Source: Ooceraea biroi (lineage: Eukaryota; Arthropoda; Insecta; Hymenoptera; Formicidae). From it: a stretch of DNA of 64,000 nt. Positions within the stretch are counted from its first letter, which is position 1, and every line of letters begins with the position of its first letter. The stretch covers positions 11,160,290-11,224,289 of the forward strand of contig NC_039507.1 in the NCBI RefSeq assembly GCF_003672135.1, read 5' to 3'. The notes under the pieces are model-generated. The model saw nothing but the letters and a program-made list of their open reading frames with translations, made no database searches and was not told where the DNA came from. Made by a program: the position numbers and the translations under genes. Below, piece after piece: positions 10,608 through 20,700 of the stretch.

Positions 10608-10700
10608 CAATTAAGTGTAGTACATGTGGTAATGAGATTGATATAAATAAAGAAACATTAATGTACCAATGTAGAAGACGATACTATGTAAAAATGTACA
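10608..10700 (+). pseudogene. Inverted duplicate of a Merlin transposase segment
   Basis: The plus strand reads CSTCGNEIDINKETLMYQCR, nearly the same as the minus-strand zinc-ribbon segment at 11680-11755 of the same element (CSICGNEIDINKETLMYQCR). About 90 bp of the transposase were therefore copied in inverse about 1 kb downstream of the gene's 3' end. It then runs out of frame. Confidence 0.75.
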
Positions 10701-10713
10701 CAAATACGTGTCT

Positions 10714-11878
10714 CTAAGCAGTGCTGGTACTTGGTTCATCAGATGTCTCTGGCTGGTCCTCAGAAGTGGATGTTGGAGGATATAGTTCTGCGATGACCCC
10801 AAAGAAGATTTCTATGCGTTCCAAGCGGCTATAGGCGCATTTGAAGAGATATTCGCACAAATATCCAAGGACGTGATTTTCTCTGGTTCCGTACCTTGGA
10901 ATATTTCCGCGAACCTCTCTCCAAACGCGCTCTATATGTTGTGTATGCGCACCTGTAAATTTAAAGATTTTATTAGAACAACACACAAAGTAACAATGGT
11001 TTATTGTAATATATAGTACTAATTTTATACGTTTCTCACCACTGTCAGGATCGACGAAGTTGTAGGAGTGGTTAACTGTCAGATGTTGGAAGCCGTCATT
11101 GTTTAAACAACTATATGACTTCCAACAATCTGACACGATGGTGGTTCCTGGCAATATCCACTCCTTAATACACGCCAGGAGTGTCTCTTCGGTTCGATCC
11201 TGTACGAACGATAAAAATCTTCTTGGTGTCTCGCTCGTATCCTCCGAAAATCCAAAGACCTTTGATAAGCCGACCACGATTGTATTTTCTTTTTCCAATT
11301 TTTGCCTCGTCGATTTCCACTATGCGTCCTGGGCCACCAAGTTTTTCGGAATGCTTCTCAGCCCAGAACACACAAACCTACAAGAAGAAATAATATTAAT
11401 ATTTTGTTTCATATTTTTTGAAGTATATACAGTATATAAAGGTATGTTAAAATATAATTACCTCTCGGTAAAAATTAAACCAATCCAATCGTAGTTGACG
11501 AAATGCCAGTTTCATCTTGTGTGTCATCTTGACGTGGCTGTCTCAACATCAAAAAACATACTACAATTTTGCATGTTGTAGCCACGTCAAGATGATTTTT
11601 GTTGAACCAAGTACCTTTTTGGTACTTCTCTTGAAGTCGCACTGCTTCGGTACACGTTTCTTGTGTACATTTTTTATATAGTACCGTCTTCTACATTGGT
11701 ACATTAATGTTTCTTTATTTATATCAATCTCATTACCACATATACTACACTTCATTGTAGATGCCAAAACACCGTGCTGAATTAAAAAATCCACTAACTT
11801 TGTGTGGCAATATGTCAAGTGGCCAAATTCTATAAACCCGAACATTGTGTATCGTTTCGCGACTAACAATAATAACAT
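10714..11878 (-). pseudogene. Merlin transposase (DDE, IS1595 type), three frameshifts, two introns
   Basis: Minus strand. The N-terminus (from ATG 11878 or an internal ATG) has a zinc-ribbon-like CSICGNEIDI, then GTWFNKNHLDVATTCKIVVC in a shifted frame, DWFNFYREVCVFWAEK across an intron, IVEIDEAKIGKRKYNRG (first catalytic D), WILPGTTIVSDCWKSY (second D), VNHSYNFVDPDSG, a second intron, then AHTQHIERVWREVRG (catalytic E). These match ISXO2-like transposases. Intron 1 (11378-11462) begins GTAATT and ends CTTGTAG. Intron 2 (10953-11039) begins GTGAGA and ends TTTACAG; removing it joins PDSG to AHTQ in frame. Frames break near 11616, 11486 and 11206. The tail is S/T/E-rich. Cut-and-paste transposition is the family role; this copy is dead. 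Confidence 0.85.
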
Positions 11879-12152
11879 TATTGCACTTCATTTGTTTTAT
11901 TTCGTTAAGTTTAAATTTCGTGCTCTCTACGTACCTAAGACGCATGCGCATGTGGTCGCAGAGCATGTGATGTCGCTACGGTGCCATGTCGGTTCGTCGA
12001 AATGACAGATTTCATAACCTCTTAGACCTGTCAACTTTAACGATAAATATCTTGCTTTGCAAGGCAGAACGATTTTAACTTTCATATTCGATTTCTACGC
12101 GTCAAAATACACAATATTGGTGAGTTTTAGCCAAATCGGAGGTGAGGACGCT

Positions 12153-12504
12153 AAACTAAATAATTACCCTCCGTTCTTTATGGTAACATTTCGCAACCTG
12201 CTAATAGTTTATTAATCGATAGATCGATGGATCGATGGATCGATAGATTGAGAGTTCGGTATATCGATAGATAGATAGATCGATAGATCGATAGATAGAG
12301 AGTTCGGTATATCGATAGATCGAGAGTTCGGTAGATCGATAGATCGATAGATCGATAGAGCGAGAGTTCGGTATATCAAGAGTATGGTATATCGATAGAT
12401 CGATAGTTCGAGAGATCGATAGATCGAGAGTTCGGTATATCGATAGATCGATAGTTCGATAGATCGAAAGTATCGAAAGTATCGAAATATCGTTATTTCG
12501 ATAT
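12153..12504. repeat. GATA/GATC tetranucleotide-based minisatellite
   Basis: From about 12215 to 12500 the sequence is built of ATCGATAG, GATCGATAGATAG and AGAGTTCGGTATATCGATAG blocks in irregular tandem order. The long minus-strand frame over it is an artefact of the repeat. 12153-12214 is a short unremarkable spacer. Confidence 0.9.
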
Positions 12505-13191
12505 ATCAAGAGACACGGTAGTGTCTCGCGCCAAGTATATGCGCAGCAAGGACCGACCGTGTATCATTACGCGACGCGACGTTTTCAGAGACGCTTCGAT
12601 TATCGGATCTCAGTAACGATTGATCCGATCAACTTCTAAGTAGGCTCAATGGATAGCTTGTGGTTGATTTATGCAATAAAAGTGTTTTCATTTCTCTTCT
12701 ACGTGCCCTACGAGCGGAGATATTGCGATGCAAAGTCTGAAATTGGCAAATTTTCGATTAAGAAACGTCATCATCATCAACGTCGTTTGTACAGTTCGTT
12801 CTTCTCATCGAGGTGGCAGCAGCTCCGTTTCCTCGCGTGCGCCAGATAACATGTACGTATACCGACCGGTGAAGATGCTGTTGGTATATCCGTGTGACTC
12901 ACACATAACGATCATGTAGAGGCTCTACATTAAAAAACTCTAACTTATCGAACCGACCGTCATGTGTAAGTCACACGGATATACGGACAGCATCTCCGCC
13001 GGTCGGTGTACGACGCGATGTAGTGCAAGAAGTTGGAGTGAGAAAAGATATATTTGCGAGAGAACGAGGGAGTGAGAGAGCGAGAGAGCGAGTGAATGAG
13101 AGAGCGAGAGGGCGAGTGAGTGAGAGAGCGAGAGGGCGAGTGAGTGAGAGGACCACGTCGACGACGACGACGACGACGATGACGACGACGA

Positions 13192-13372
13192 GGAGGAGCT
13201 CAAAGCAATACCAGCTTCAGCGTTTGAACAGTGTTTTGAGGATTTGAGCGTTGGCACATGTGTATTGCTTCCGATGGAACCTATTTTGAAGGTGACAAAA
13301 TCAATATTGAAGAATAAATAAGTAATTTGTGTTTTATTACCTAATTCCGGATACTTTTTTTACAGAATCTAT
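13192..13372 (+). pseudogene. Mariner-type transposase tail in family H copy 2
   Basis: Plus strand: EELKAIPASAFEQCFED, then one frame over ERWHMCIASDGTYFEGD and TAA. The inverted terminal repeat-like AATTCCGGATACTTTTTT lies at about 13347-13366. It is the same fragment, with the same frame break, as in copy 1. Confidence 0.7.
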
Positions 13373-13378
13373 ATTTAT

Positions 13379-13838
13379 GTGGTAAGGAGATAAGTCAACC
13401 AGAATGTATCAATGAAATGAAACAATTTGTCGACGATCACTGGCAATTTATTTAAGTGTCACACACGGCGACGTTTCGACCTCAAATCGGGTCCTTATCA
13501 AGTGTAAAAAAGTCGATCTCTAAAATTAATAGAAATAATTAAGTGTATACAATATAAAAAATATAAAAATAACAATATTAAATTGGACTTACTAGCAGAG
13601 AAAGACTTAAGAACATTCACAAGGAAACAAAGATCCAACAACAAAGAGACACGTCCGCAATCGGTGGCAGCCAACAAGAAAGTGGAATTCTCAAGTAATT
13701 ATTTCTATTAATTTTAGAGATCGACTTTTTTACACTTGATAAGGACTCGATTTGAGGTCGAAACGTCGCCGTGTGTGACACTTTTAAATAAATTGCCAGT
13801 GATCGTCGACAAATTGTTTTATTTTATGTATATTTATA
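13379..13838. mobile_element. Mini Penelope-like insertion with inverted UTRs
   Basis: The segment 13405-13545 is inverted at 13690-13830. Each carries ACACTTGATAAGGAC..GGTCGAAACGTCGCC and TAAATAAATTGCCAGTGATC. Between them (13570-13690) the plus strand is open and reads NNNIKLDLLAEKDLRTFTRK followed by a charged stretch, which I take for a scrap of the Penelope-like protein. Copy 1 of family H lacks this block, so it is an insertion. Inverted partial copies are a known outcome of Penelope-like retrotransposition. Confidence 0.65.
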
Positions 13839-14507
13839 TTTATTTATTAAACGAAATAAAAAACAACGGGGGTAAACTCTTTTTTCTTGCATAATTGACT
13901 TCTGTGCATAAATATACTTAATATAATTTTATATTTTATAAACATGTAAGTTAATACTTTTAAAAACCTTGACTGACAGGACTATGGCTTTCATCTCCTC
14001 ATATATTATAAAAACAAATAACATACTTCACACTACATAATGTGTGAAATCACAACAAAATTACATTTTTAAAAAAGGTACAAAAAAGCGCCAAGTATAC
14101 GCGCTTGAAGTTCTTTCAAAAAAGGACTCTACAAAACTAATGATATGAACAAATTACGCCAACTACAATGGGTATTTATGCAAACCAGAAAATCTATTAC
14201 TTTGTTATTACTCTTTGGCCGATATTCATTGTTGATTCTGATTTAACACCATCTTAAGTACAATCATAAGATATTTGAAACCAATCACACAGTCGTATTA
14301 GTATCTTAAGACATTACTTCAGATCGTCTGAAAATAAGAACGGACTATGAATACTAGCCTTTGATATTCAAAAATAAAGGACATAATAATATTAAGCAGA
14401 TATTTTTATACGAATAAATATTTTAATACATAGAAATATATTTATTAATACAAATAAGTGTTTTTTTTTCAAAATACTTGGCGCTGCTAAACCGAATCAA
14501 AAATTGT

Positions 14508-15275
14508 TTTAATTTAATGTTTAATGTTAAATAATAATGAAACTGCAAAAGCTACTGCGAAAACACCGCAATCACTACTATTGGGTTGACTTTGCACAGT
14601 AGGAAATTTGACAGGATACTTGATAAAGTCATGTGTTGAGAATAATTTTGTTAAGAATTGTTTATGATGTACATGTAACATTTTATTATTTAAAGAATCG
14701 TAAATAAATATGTTTTTTATATCATAATAACTACATACTCAATGTCCTCCTCCCAGCGAACTATGTAGTATCTGGATATGCCTTCTATTTCTCGATATGG
14801 GTTTTATTGAATCAAGATGCTGTATTGGCATTGTATCAACAGGTCTATAATCTGAACAACTTTGTAAAAGTCGTTGGAAATTATTTATATGTATATTGCT
14901 AAGCCATTCGTCTCTGGTAATTATATCTTTTTCTGCAGGCATCAAAATAACGTCCCTTGTTTTTAGACATTTTAAATTCTTTTACAAAGTTTTTTGCAAA
15001 TGTACAACACTTTATGCTCTCAGCAGCCTTGTATGGACACAAAGCGACCTCGTATGGGCGCAAAGCAGCCTTACCTTAAATAAATAAAAAATAAAATTAA
15101 AAAAATGAGGCAGAAAAGAATAGAGATAAAGAGAAGAAAAGGGAATGTATACAGAAAGAAAGAGAGAGGAGAGAAAGAAAGAGTAAATAAAATGAAATGT
15201 AAATATAGAAAGAAAGGGATAATGGAAAAAGAGAAAGAAAATAGAGAGAAAAATAGAAAGAAAAAAGACTTATAA
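14508..15275. other. Unassigned stretch; possible protease fragment and purine-rich run
   Basis: The minus strand 14945-14739 reads RDEWLSNIHINNFQRLLQSC and ends near HIQILHSSLGGGH. This resembles the start of Ulp1/C48-type cysteine proteases found in some transposons, where a W-L-x-D-x-H-I motif precedes the catalytic His, but the match is weak and no catalytic triad is present. From 15100 to 15270 the plus strand is a GA/AAAG-rich run. Otherwise I see nothing. Confidence 0.3.
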
Positions 15276-15316
15276 GTAATATCTTGTTGATCGACACAAC
15301 TGGCAAGTTCTTATTA
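15276..15316 (-). repeat. Penelope-like UTR end, inverted partner of 17552-17592
   Basis: AATATCTTGTTGATCGACAC..AACTGGCAAGTTCTT is the reverse complement of the UTR tail at 17552-17592. The two face each other around the LTR block. Confidence 0.65.
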
Positions 15317-15571
15317 GATTTTCTTTGTATGATTTTTCTATTTAATTTTAATTTAAATTGTAATCTTTGTGACAAAGTCACGCGCATCCTGCGCCATTGC
15401 AGACCGCGAAGCGAGCGCGACGCCACTGCAGGTCGCGGAAGAGCCGCCGAATTCCGCTTCCCCACCGCAACATCACTCGCACCGCAAAGCGAGCCGCCGA
15501 TTCCGCTTCCCCACCGCAACGACCCCCCGCACCACGGCATCTGGCCCCGCGCCACCGACCGGGGCAGTATA

Positions 15572-16897
15572 CGAGGTCTATAAATAAAGTAATGAGACTG
15601 GTACCAGACCGCACGAATTGGTAACACTGCGCGTCTCCGCGCCACAGTCGGCGCACTTCAACATCTTATGTAGCTTCAGCGTGAGTGGCGAGGCGCTCGT
15701 GTCAACAGGTGGATTGTGAGAGCTTTTTTTGCAAAGTGATTTTTGTTGCTGCGTCACTATAATGAGCGAGCGGAATTACGAGCAACGGTGTGCGATCAAG
15801 TTCTGTTTGAAACTTGGCTACAACGCGACTAAGACTCTGGCAAAACTCCAACAGGCCTACGGTGATGCTGCTTTGTCAAGAGCCCAGGTGTTCAAGTGGT
15901 TCAAGGTATTTTCCGAAGGTCGAGAATCAGTTGAAGATGAGTCTCGGTCTGGAAAGCCATCAACGTCGAGAAATGACGAAAATGTGAAACGAATTCGAGA
16001 TCTTGTGCGGTCTGACCGTCGGTTAACTGTCAGATTAATCGCAGACGAGCTGAATTTGAACCACACGACCGTCCATGAAATTCTGATCAACGAACTGGGG
16101 ATGAAAAAAATTTGTGCAAAAATGGTACCCAAAATTCTCACTCCTCAGCAAAAAGAAAACAGAAAAGAAGTGTGCCGCGATCTTTTGGAGCGGATTGAAA
16201 ATGATCCAGATTTTTTCACAAATGTGATCACAAGCGACGAGACGTGGGTCTTTGAGTACGATCCCAAAACCAAAAGACAAAGTGAAGAGTGACACACTGC
16301 AAACTCACCACGGCAGAAAAAAGCGAGAATGAGCAAATCAAGAATCAAAACCATGCTCATTTGCTTTTTTGACAGTAGAGGAGTCGTCCATAAGGAATTC
16401 GTGTCTCAAGGGCAAACGGTTAACCAACATTTGTACCGTGAAATTCTGGAGAGGTTGCGAAAACGGGTTGCTCGCGTGCGGTCGGACATCAAAGACACCT
16501 GGATGCTGCATCACGACAATGCGCCATGTCACACAGCGCTTTCGATTACGGAGTTTTTGGCACGGAAAAACATTCCTGTCATCCCCCAGCCCCCGTATTC
16601 GCCTGACCTGAATCTCTGTGACTTCTTTCTCTTCCCGAGATTGAAAACTCATCTCAAAGGACATCACTTTGATCGACCGAAAACGTAAAAGCGGCTGTAA
16701 CCGACCAGCTGAAGGCCATTTAGGTTTCTGAGTTCCAGCACTGCTATGAAAATTGGAATCAACGTCTCAGGCGCTGCGTGGCTTCCCAAGGGAGCTTCCC
16801 TTGGGAACTATTTTGAAGGAGACAGAGTTAAATTATAGTTAAATTATAAATAAAAGTTCATCTCGAAAAAGTCTCATTACTTTATTTACAGACCTCG
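15572..16897 (+). mobile_element. Mariner element (D,D34D)
   Basis: Inverted repeats of about 27 bp, CGAGGTCTATAAATAAAGTA at 15572 and the inverse of CGAGGTCTGTAAATAAAGTA at 16897, flanked by TA. Length 1.33 kb is normal for mariners and a nearly complete transposase lies inside. Confidence 0.9.
15762..16838 (+). pseudogene. Mariner transposase (D,D34D), inactivated
   Basis: From ATG 15762 (MSERNYEQRCAIKFC) it has the two helix-turn-helix motifs of mariner transposases (near residues 10-50 and 75-110), then VITSDETWVFEYDP (first D), HHDNAPCHTAL (second D) and YSPDLNLCDFFLFP (third D). There are 34 residues between the second and third D. Lesions: TGA at 16290-16292 in place of the W of the usual QWHTANSP motif, a frame break near 16680 (DRPK then VKAAVTDQLKA), a TAG about 40 bases on, and a small duplication TTCCCAAGGGAGCTTCCCTT near 16785. 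The proper end EGDRVKL and stop is at 16838. It is recently decayed and very close to the family consensus. Confidence 0.9.
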
Positions 16898-17310
16898 TAT
16901 AAACGCGACGAACGCGGAGACCAGCACCATTCCCTGGCCAGAGTTCTCCGACTCTGGCCTTCCGAGCCCGCATATTGAGCGGCAACCGATCCTGCAATTC
17001 CTTACCGCAAGCCCGCGTACTGAGCGGCACTCCACCGCAAACCCGCGTATTGAGCGGAACTCCTAGTTATAAGTCCGCGTATTCCGTCGTTAGCTATAAG
17101 TCCGCATACTCCGCTGCTAGTCCTAAGTCCGCGTAGTCCGTCGTTAGCTATACGTCAGACGCCCAATCTGTATCGTTAGGCATGAAACCTGAATAAATCT
17201 GTGTTCTATATATCAACCGAGGCTATTCACTCACCTATCCGCCCTATCGCATAAGATTTCACCGACCCGGGTAACTCGCGAGCTATCCGTTGCACAGCGG
17301 TACGCTACAA

Positions 17311-17328
17311 TGGCGCCCGAACAGGGAC
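17311..17328 (+). promoter_or_regulatory. Primer binding site, tRNA-Lys type
   Basis: TGGCGCCCGAACAGGGAC one base after the LTR end. This 18-mer is complementary to the 3' end of a lysine tRNA and is the standard priming site of many LTR elements. It fixes both the LTR border and the element's orientation (plus). Confidence 0.9.
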
Positions 17329-17354
17329 TTATGCAATAGAGGTAGAAGAGTGAT

Positions 17355-17492
17355 ATGCCGAATAAGCGCACCGACACGGGCTGGATACACCGACTTTCGA
17401 AGACCGAGATCCAGGCCGAATTAAATCAACGTGGATTGCCGACCGAGGGGACACGAGACGAGTTACGGGCCCAATTAGTTATTTTAGAAAAT
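17355..17492 (+). pseudogene. Start of LTR-retrotransposon gag (truncated)
   Basis: First ATG after the primer site opens MPNKRTDTGWIHRLSKTEIQ and goes on AELNQRGLPTEGTRDELRAQ before running into a Penelope-like UTR. The L-x-K-x-E-L..RGL...G.R.ELR..L pattern is that of a SAP-like helix pair at the N-terminus of many insect gypsy-type Gag proteins. Only about 45 codons remain. Confidence 0.7.
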
Positions 17493-17640
17493 AACTGTAT
17501 TGCACTTGATAATGACCTGAACTAAGGTCGAAACGTTGTGTGTCATCTATTAAAGAACTTGCCAGTTGTGTCGATCAACAAGATATTACTTATTTGTTTA
17601 CTGTTCCTGGCGAATTAAACGATTCAAATGGAAAAAAGAC
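17493..17640 (+). mobile_element. Penelope-like 3' UTR fragment
   Basis: GCACTTGATAATGACC..AAGGTCGAAACGTTGTG followed by ATTAAAGAACTTGCCAGTTG. Same layout as the UTRs at 7.9, 13.4-13.8 and 44.1 kb, but the inner stem is less perfect. It truncates the gag frame. Confidence 0.65.
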
Positions 17641-17704
17641 TTACTGTAATACAACCAATCTGAAACAAAAAATTATTTAAATTATATAATTAATATTATA
17701 ATAT

Positions 17705-17800
17705 TTCCAGACGATCTGAAGTAATGTCTTAACATGTTAATACGGCTGTGTGATTGGTTTCAAATATCTTATGATTGTACTTAAGACGGCATTGTTTTAA
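17705..17800 (+). mobile_element. Family H fragment
   Basis: CCAGACGATCTGAAGTAATG and the next 75 bp match 2455-2550 of copy 1. The left break (ATTTCCAGACGATCTG) is the same as in copy 3 at 45168-45172, so this may be a real sub-element border. Confidence 0.7.
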
Positions 17801-18392
17801 AAAAAGAATCTGTTGAAACATATATTACTTATTGTTCCGGAATGGCACTAACACAGTAAGTTATCTCCCATCGAGAAATAACTATAGCCGGTCCTGGGAA
17901 GATCGATACACCAAATCGACTCCTTGGATCGCGACAACAGCGTACCAGTCGCGCTGTTTTCATTAGTTTTTTCTTTGGTCGAACCGGCGAAACGCTTGCC
18001 GATCCAGTTCAGTGTGTCCACGACACCGAAAGAGTATAGAGCAATAAGTTGTACTGACAGTGAAACGAAATTAATTAAAGTAGTGTTGATCGCGATCTGG
18101 TCGCTGCACGTCCCGTAACGCGGCAAGATTTCCGCCGTCTATCGAACTCCAATTGAGCTCTTCCAGGAAGATCTCCGGCCGCGTCCGTGCAGCAGCGAGA
18201 GACCAGAAGCAAGATCTCCGTCGAGCCGGTATAACTACCGCCCGCTACCCGGATTATAATAAAATAAACTAGTTTCTAACGTTCAGAGGCATCATATCTT
18301 TCGACACATCCTCCACTCTCGGTTCCCTTTTTTTTTCGAGGAGCGAATCGGCTTCCGGAGCGATCTTTGCTCCGAAACACTTATATATATTG
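17801..18392. other. Unassigned; possible LTR-like stretch
   Basis: No reading frame of interest. The stretch is of mixed composition (CGCGACAACAGCGTACCAGT, CGGTATAACTACCGCCCGCT) and has AATAAAATAAACTAG near 18263, which would fit an LTR with a poly(A) signal, but no TG..CA borders, partner copy or primer site could be fixed. Confidence 0.25.
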
Positions 18393-18600
18393 GAAAAGTG
18401 TTTTCATTTTTCTTCTACGTGCCCTACGAGCAGAGATATGGCGATGCAAAATCTGAAATTGGCAAATTTTCGATTAAGAAACGTCGTTATCATCATTGTC
18501 GTTTGTACAGTTTGTCCTGTTCGTCGAGATGGCAGCAGCTATGTTTTCTCACGTGCGCCAAATATATGAGACAGCATGTACGCAGTGATGCCAGATTTCG
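18393..18600 (-). mobile_element. Family H fragment
   Basis: AAAGTGTTTTCATTTTTCTT through CGTGCCCTACGAGCAGAGAT and AAATTGGCAAATTTTCGATT matches 12670-12850 of copy 2. Homology fades at about 18600. 18600-18842 shows nothing else I recognise. Confidence 0.75.
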
Positions 18601-18842
18601 TACATTTCGTAGCATGCTCGACTCAATTTGCCCGAGTGAGAGTGAGACAAAATGCTACCGCATGCTATCAGGCCTCGTTAACTGCATAAACATAAAGTCG
18701 CTTTACCTTTAAGAGGGATTTATGGGGGTAACCATAATTTCAAATAAAACACCCTATAAAATATTGCATATTTAGATTCTACATATGAAATACTACCTAC
18801 GCTAACAGAAAGATAAGGTATACTCGTTTGAAAATGTTTATA

Positions 18843-19853
18843 CAGGGTGTCCCAGAGCAAGTGCGACAGCCGTTAATGAGAGATTCTTGAGAGTATTTGG
18901 AGACGAATTTTCTAATACTAAAATGTTGAGACTACAATAGTTTTTAAATGAGAAGCGTTTAAAGTTGACTAATCGTATCGTCTAAAATTCGCGCGCTCAG
19001 GTACGGTACATTGCACAGTAGTGACAGGCTCTAAGTGCCCTGAGTCTGGATCATACGCAATATTACAATATCAATTTCTGATACTTCTTTTCATTTATTT
19101 ATACGCCGATAATAAATAATATATTGATAATGTATTGAACATTCTATTCATTCATTCTAACACTCAAACATTTTATAATAAGATCTTAAAAATTTAATCT
19201 GTCATTAAAAAGCGACGTGCATCGAACTGTCAAAGCTATTACATGTCACCCGAGTGACATTGCTTATAGATTACAGATTTCTGTTTCACGCACATCATAA
19301 GATATTATTTTTGTCTTTTCTAAAATAAATAAGTTGATCTAATAATTGTACAAAATGTAGAAACAGAACTTTTTATTATAAATATACATTTTAAGATTAT
19401 TACATGATATGCGTGATGCAGAATCTGTAATCTATAAGCAACGTCACTCGGCTGACATGTGATAGCTTTATGTGATAGCTTTGACAGTTCGATGCACGTT
19501 GCTTTTTATTGACAGATTAAAGTTTTAAGATCTTATTATGAAATGTTTGAATGTTGGAATGAATAGAATGTTCAATACATTCATTATCGGCGTATAAATG
19601 AATGAAAAAAAGTATCAAAAATTGATATTGTAATATCGCATATGATCCAAACTCAAGGTACTTAGAGCCTGTCACTACTGTGCAATGCACCGTGCCTGAG
19701 CGCGCGAATTTTAGACGATACGATTAGTCAACTTTAAACGCTTCTCATTTAAAAACTATTGTAGTCTCACCATTTTGGTATTAGAAAATTCGTCTCCAAA
19801 TACTCTCAAGAATCTCTCATTAACGGCTGTCGCACTTGCTCTGGGACACCCTG
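18843..19853. mobile_element. 1.0-kb mariner-type foldback (palindromic) element
   Basis: CAGGGTGTCCCAGAGCAAGT at 18843 and its exact inverse at 19853, each flanked by TA. The arms pair over about 470 bp with few mismatches around a short AT-rich centre (about 19310-19390). Apart from indels it is almost a perfect hairpin. No coding capacity. The ends are those of mariner-like elements, so a mariner transposase probably moved it. Confidence 0.9.
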
Positions 19854-19855
19854 TA

Positions 19856-20700
19856 TAAAACAAAACCTGGAGTAAAAGATTAATTACCCTGACAGCATCG
19901 TACGTGATATCACTACGACATCACTACGTCTTGTGCACGTCTACGTGACGTGTTTGTAACGTCTGTGCAGACAGGGTATAATTACTCTTATTGCAATTAT
20001 CCAGTTTTAAGAATGCAGATATGTTTTATTGGAGTAGAAATAATGTAGTTCCGAGCGAAGCTGGGTGAAATGCTTATTATTTAATCTTCTTCAAAACACA
20101 CAAACGTTTCAGTCCATACGTTGGACTCATCATCCGATCTCACACAAACAGGGAATAGTTTCCTAACGGTTCCAAACGGTTGAGCTTTCGACCTATGTTT
20201 ACTTAGGTTTTTTACTCAGTATAGTGTGTCCTATCTACCATATAAATATTGGATGGTTTTTTTGAACACTCTGTATAATCGTATATGAAATGTTTATATA
20301 TAATATAAACATATATAGAAACATGTTATATACGATTATACATATATAATTATGTATAAAATATTATCTCACAATTATACAAAATCACAGTTTTACAAAA
20401 AGACAATGCACAAATTATTTTTCTACTTATTTTTCAAGTTTTGTTCTTATTATTTGTTCTACATATATGTGATTAGAAATTATACAAGAGAAACGAAATA
20501 TGTATGGACATATATGGACATATTTGATACATAATTTTATGTGTTTCTATATAATTATGTACAGTTTGATATGATTATATATCAAACATTTTGTACCGGG
20601 AATTTCATCTGTTTTATTAAAAATTATCCGATTCATGTTACATAAAATATGATTTTCATCATAAGTTATTTGTCATTGCAACATGTATAATATAATAAAA
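19856..20700. other. AT-rich stretch with a hammerhead-like motif
   Basis: No gene. A short palindromic block ATTACCCTGACAGCA..TGCAGACAGGGTATAAT lies at 19890-19990. The minus strand at 20137-20101 carries a hammerhead-like motif (see findings). ATTTTTTTGAACACTCTGTATA near 20255-20275 looks like a worn mariner end. 20275-20600 is AT-rich low complexity. Confidence 0.4.
20101..20137 (-). ncRNA. Hammerhead-ribozyme-like motif (Penelope-like UTR remnant)
   Basis: Minus strand: GATGATGAGTCC, loop AACGTAT, GGACTGAAACGTT. UGAUGA, a 4-bp stem (GUCC/GGAC) and GAAAC follow the order of the hammerhead core, and hammerheads are known in Penelope-like elements. Two departures: A where the invariant C3 should be and one extra U before GAAAC. 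So it is probably a decayed or variant motif rather than an active ribozyme. Confidence 0.4.

Larger units (their letters stand above)
9874..12152 (-). mobile_element. Merlin (IS1595/ISXO2-like) DNA transposon, decayed
   Basis: Inverted terminal repeats of about 225-250 bp, AGCGTCCTCACCTCCGATTT at 9874 and the inverse ending 12152, flank a minus-strand transposase of the ISXO2/Merlin type. The flanks share AAACT, which may be part of a mutated 8-9 bp target duplication, but no exact duplication is seen. Inside lie a GC-rich palindromic MITE (10130-10415), a TA microsatellite (10530-10557) and an inverted copy of one transposase segment (10608-10690). Confidence 0.85.
12505..14507 (-). mobile_element. 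Family H repeat, copy 2 (inverted relative to copy 1)
   Basis: Begins with the hairpin end (GAGACACGGTAGTGTCTC at 12509-12526, a 7-bp stem around GGTA) and ends CTAAACCGAATC at 14507. Apart from a 460-bp Penelope-like insertion (13379-13838) it parallels copy 1 in reverse, including the mariner tail, the TCG run and the CTCGCTCTC minisatellite. Copies 1 and 2 form a roughly 12-kb inverted pair around the transposons at 3.8-12.5 kb. Confidence 0.75.
15368..17309 (+). mobile_element. LTR of a Ty3/gypsy-like retrotransposon (5' LTR), split by a mariner
   Basis: Starts TGTGACAAAGTCACGCGC and ends GGTACGCTACA, directly before a tRNA-Lys-type primer binding site, so it is a 5' LTR. Without the 1.33-kb mariner it is about 0.6 kb. 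Parts shared with the LTR at 24307: CACCATTCC near the start of R, tandem GCCCGCATATTGAGCGGC-type units, an AATAAA at about 17194 and the end ACCCGGGTAACTCGCGAGCT. The mariner sits exactly in the TATA box. Confidence 0.8.

Noticed and set aside
12201..12509. 102-codon minus frame (LSIYRTIDLSIYR)
   Set aside because: Pure translation of the GATC/GATA minisatellite.
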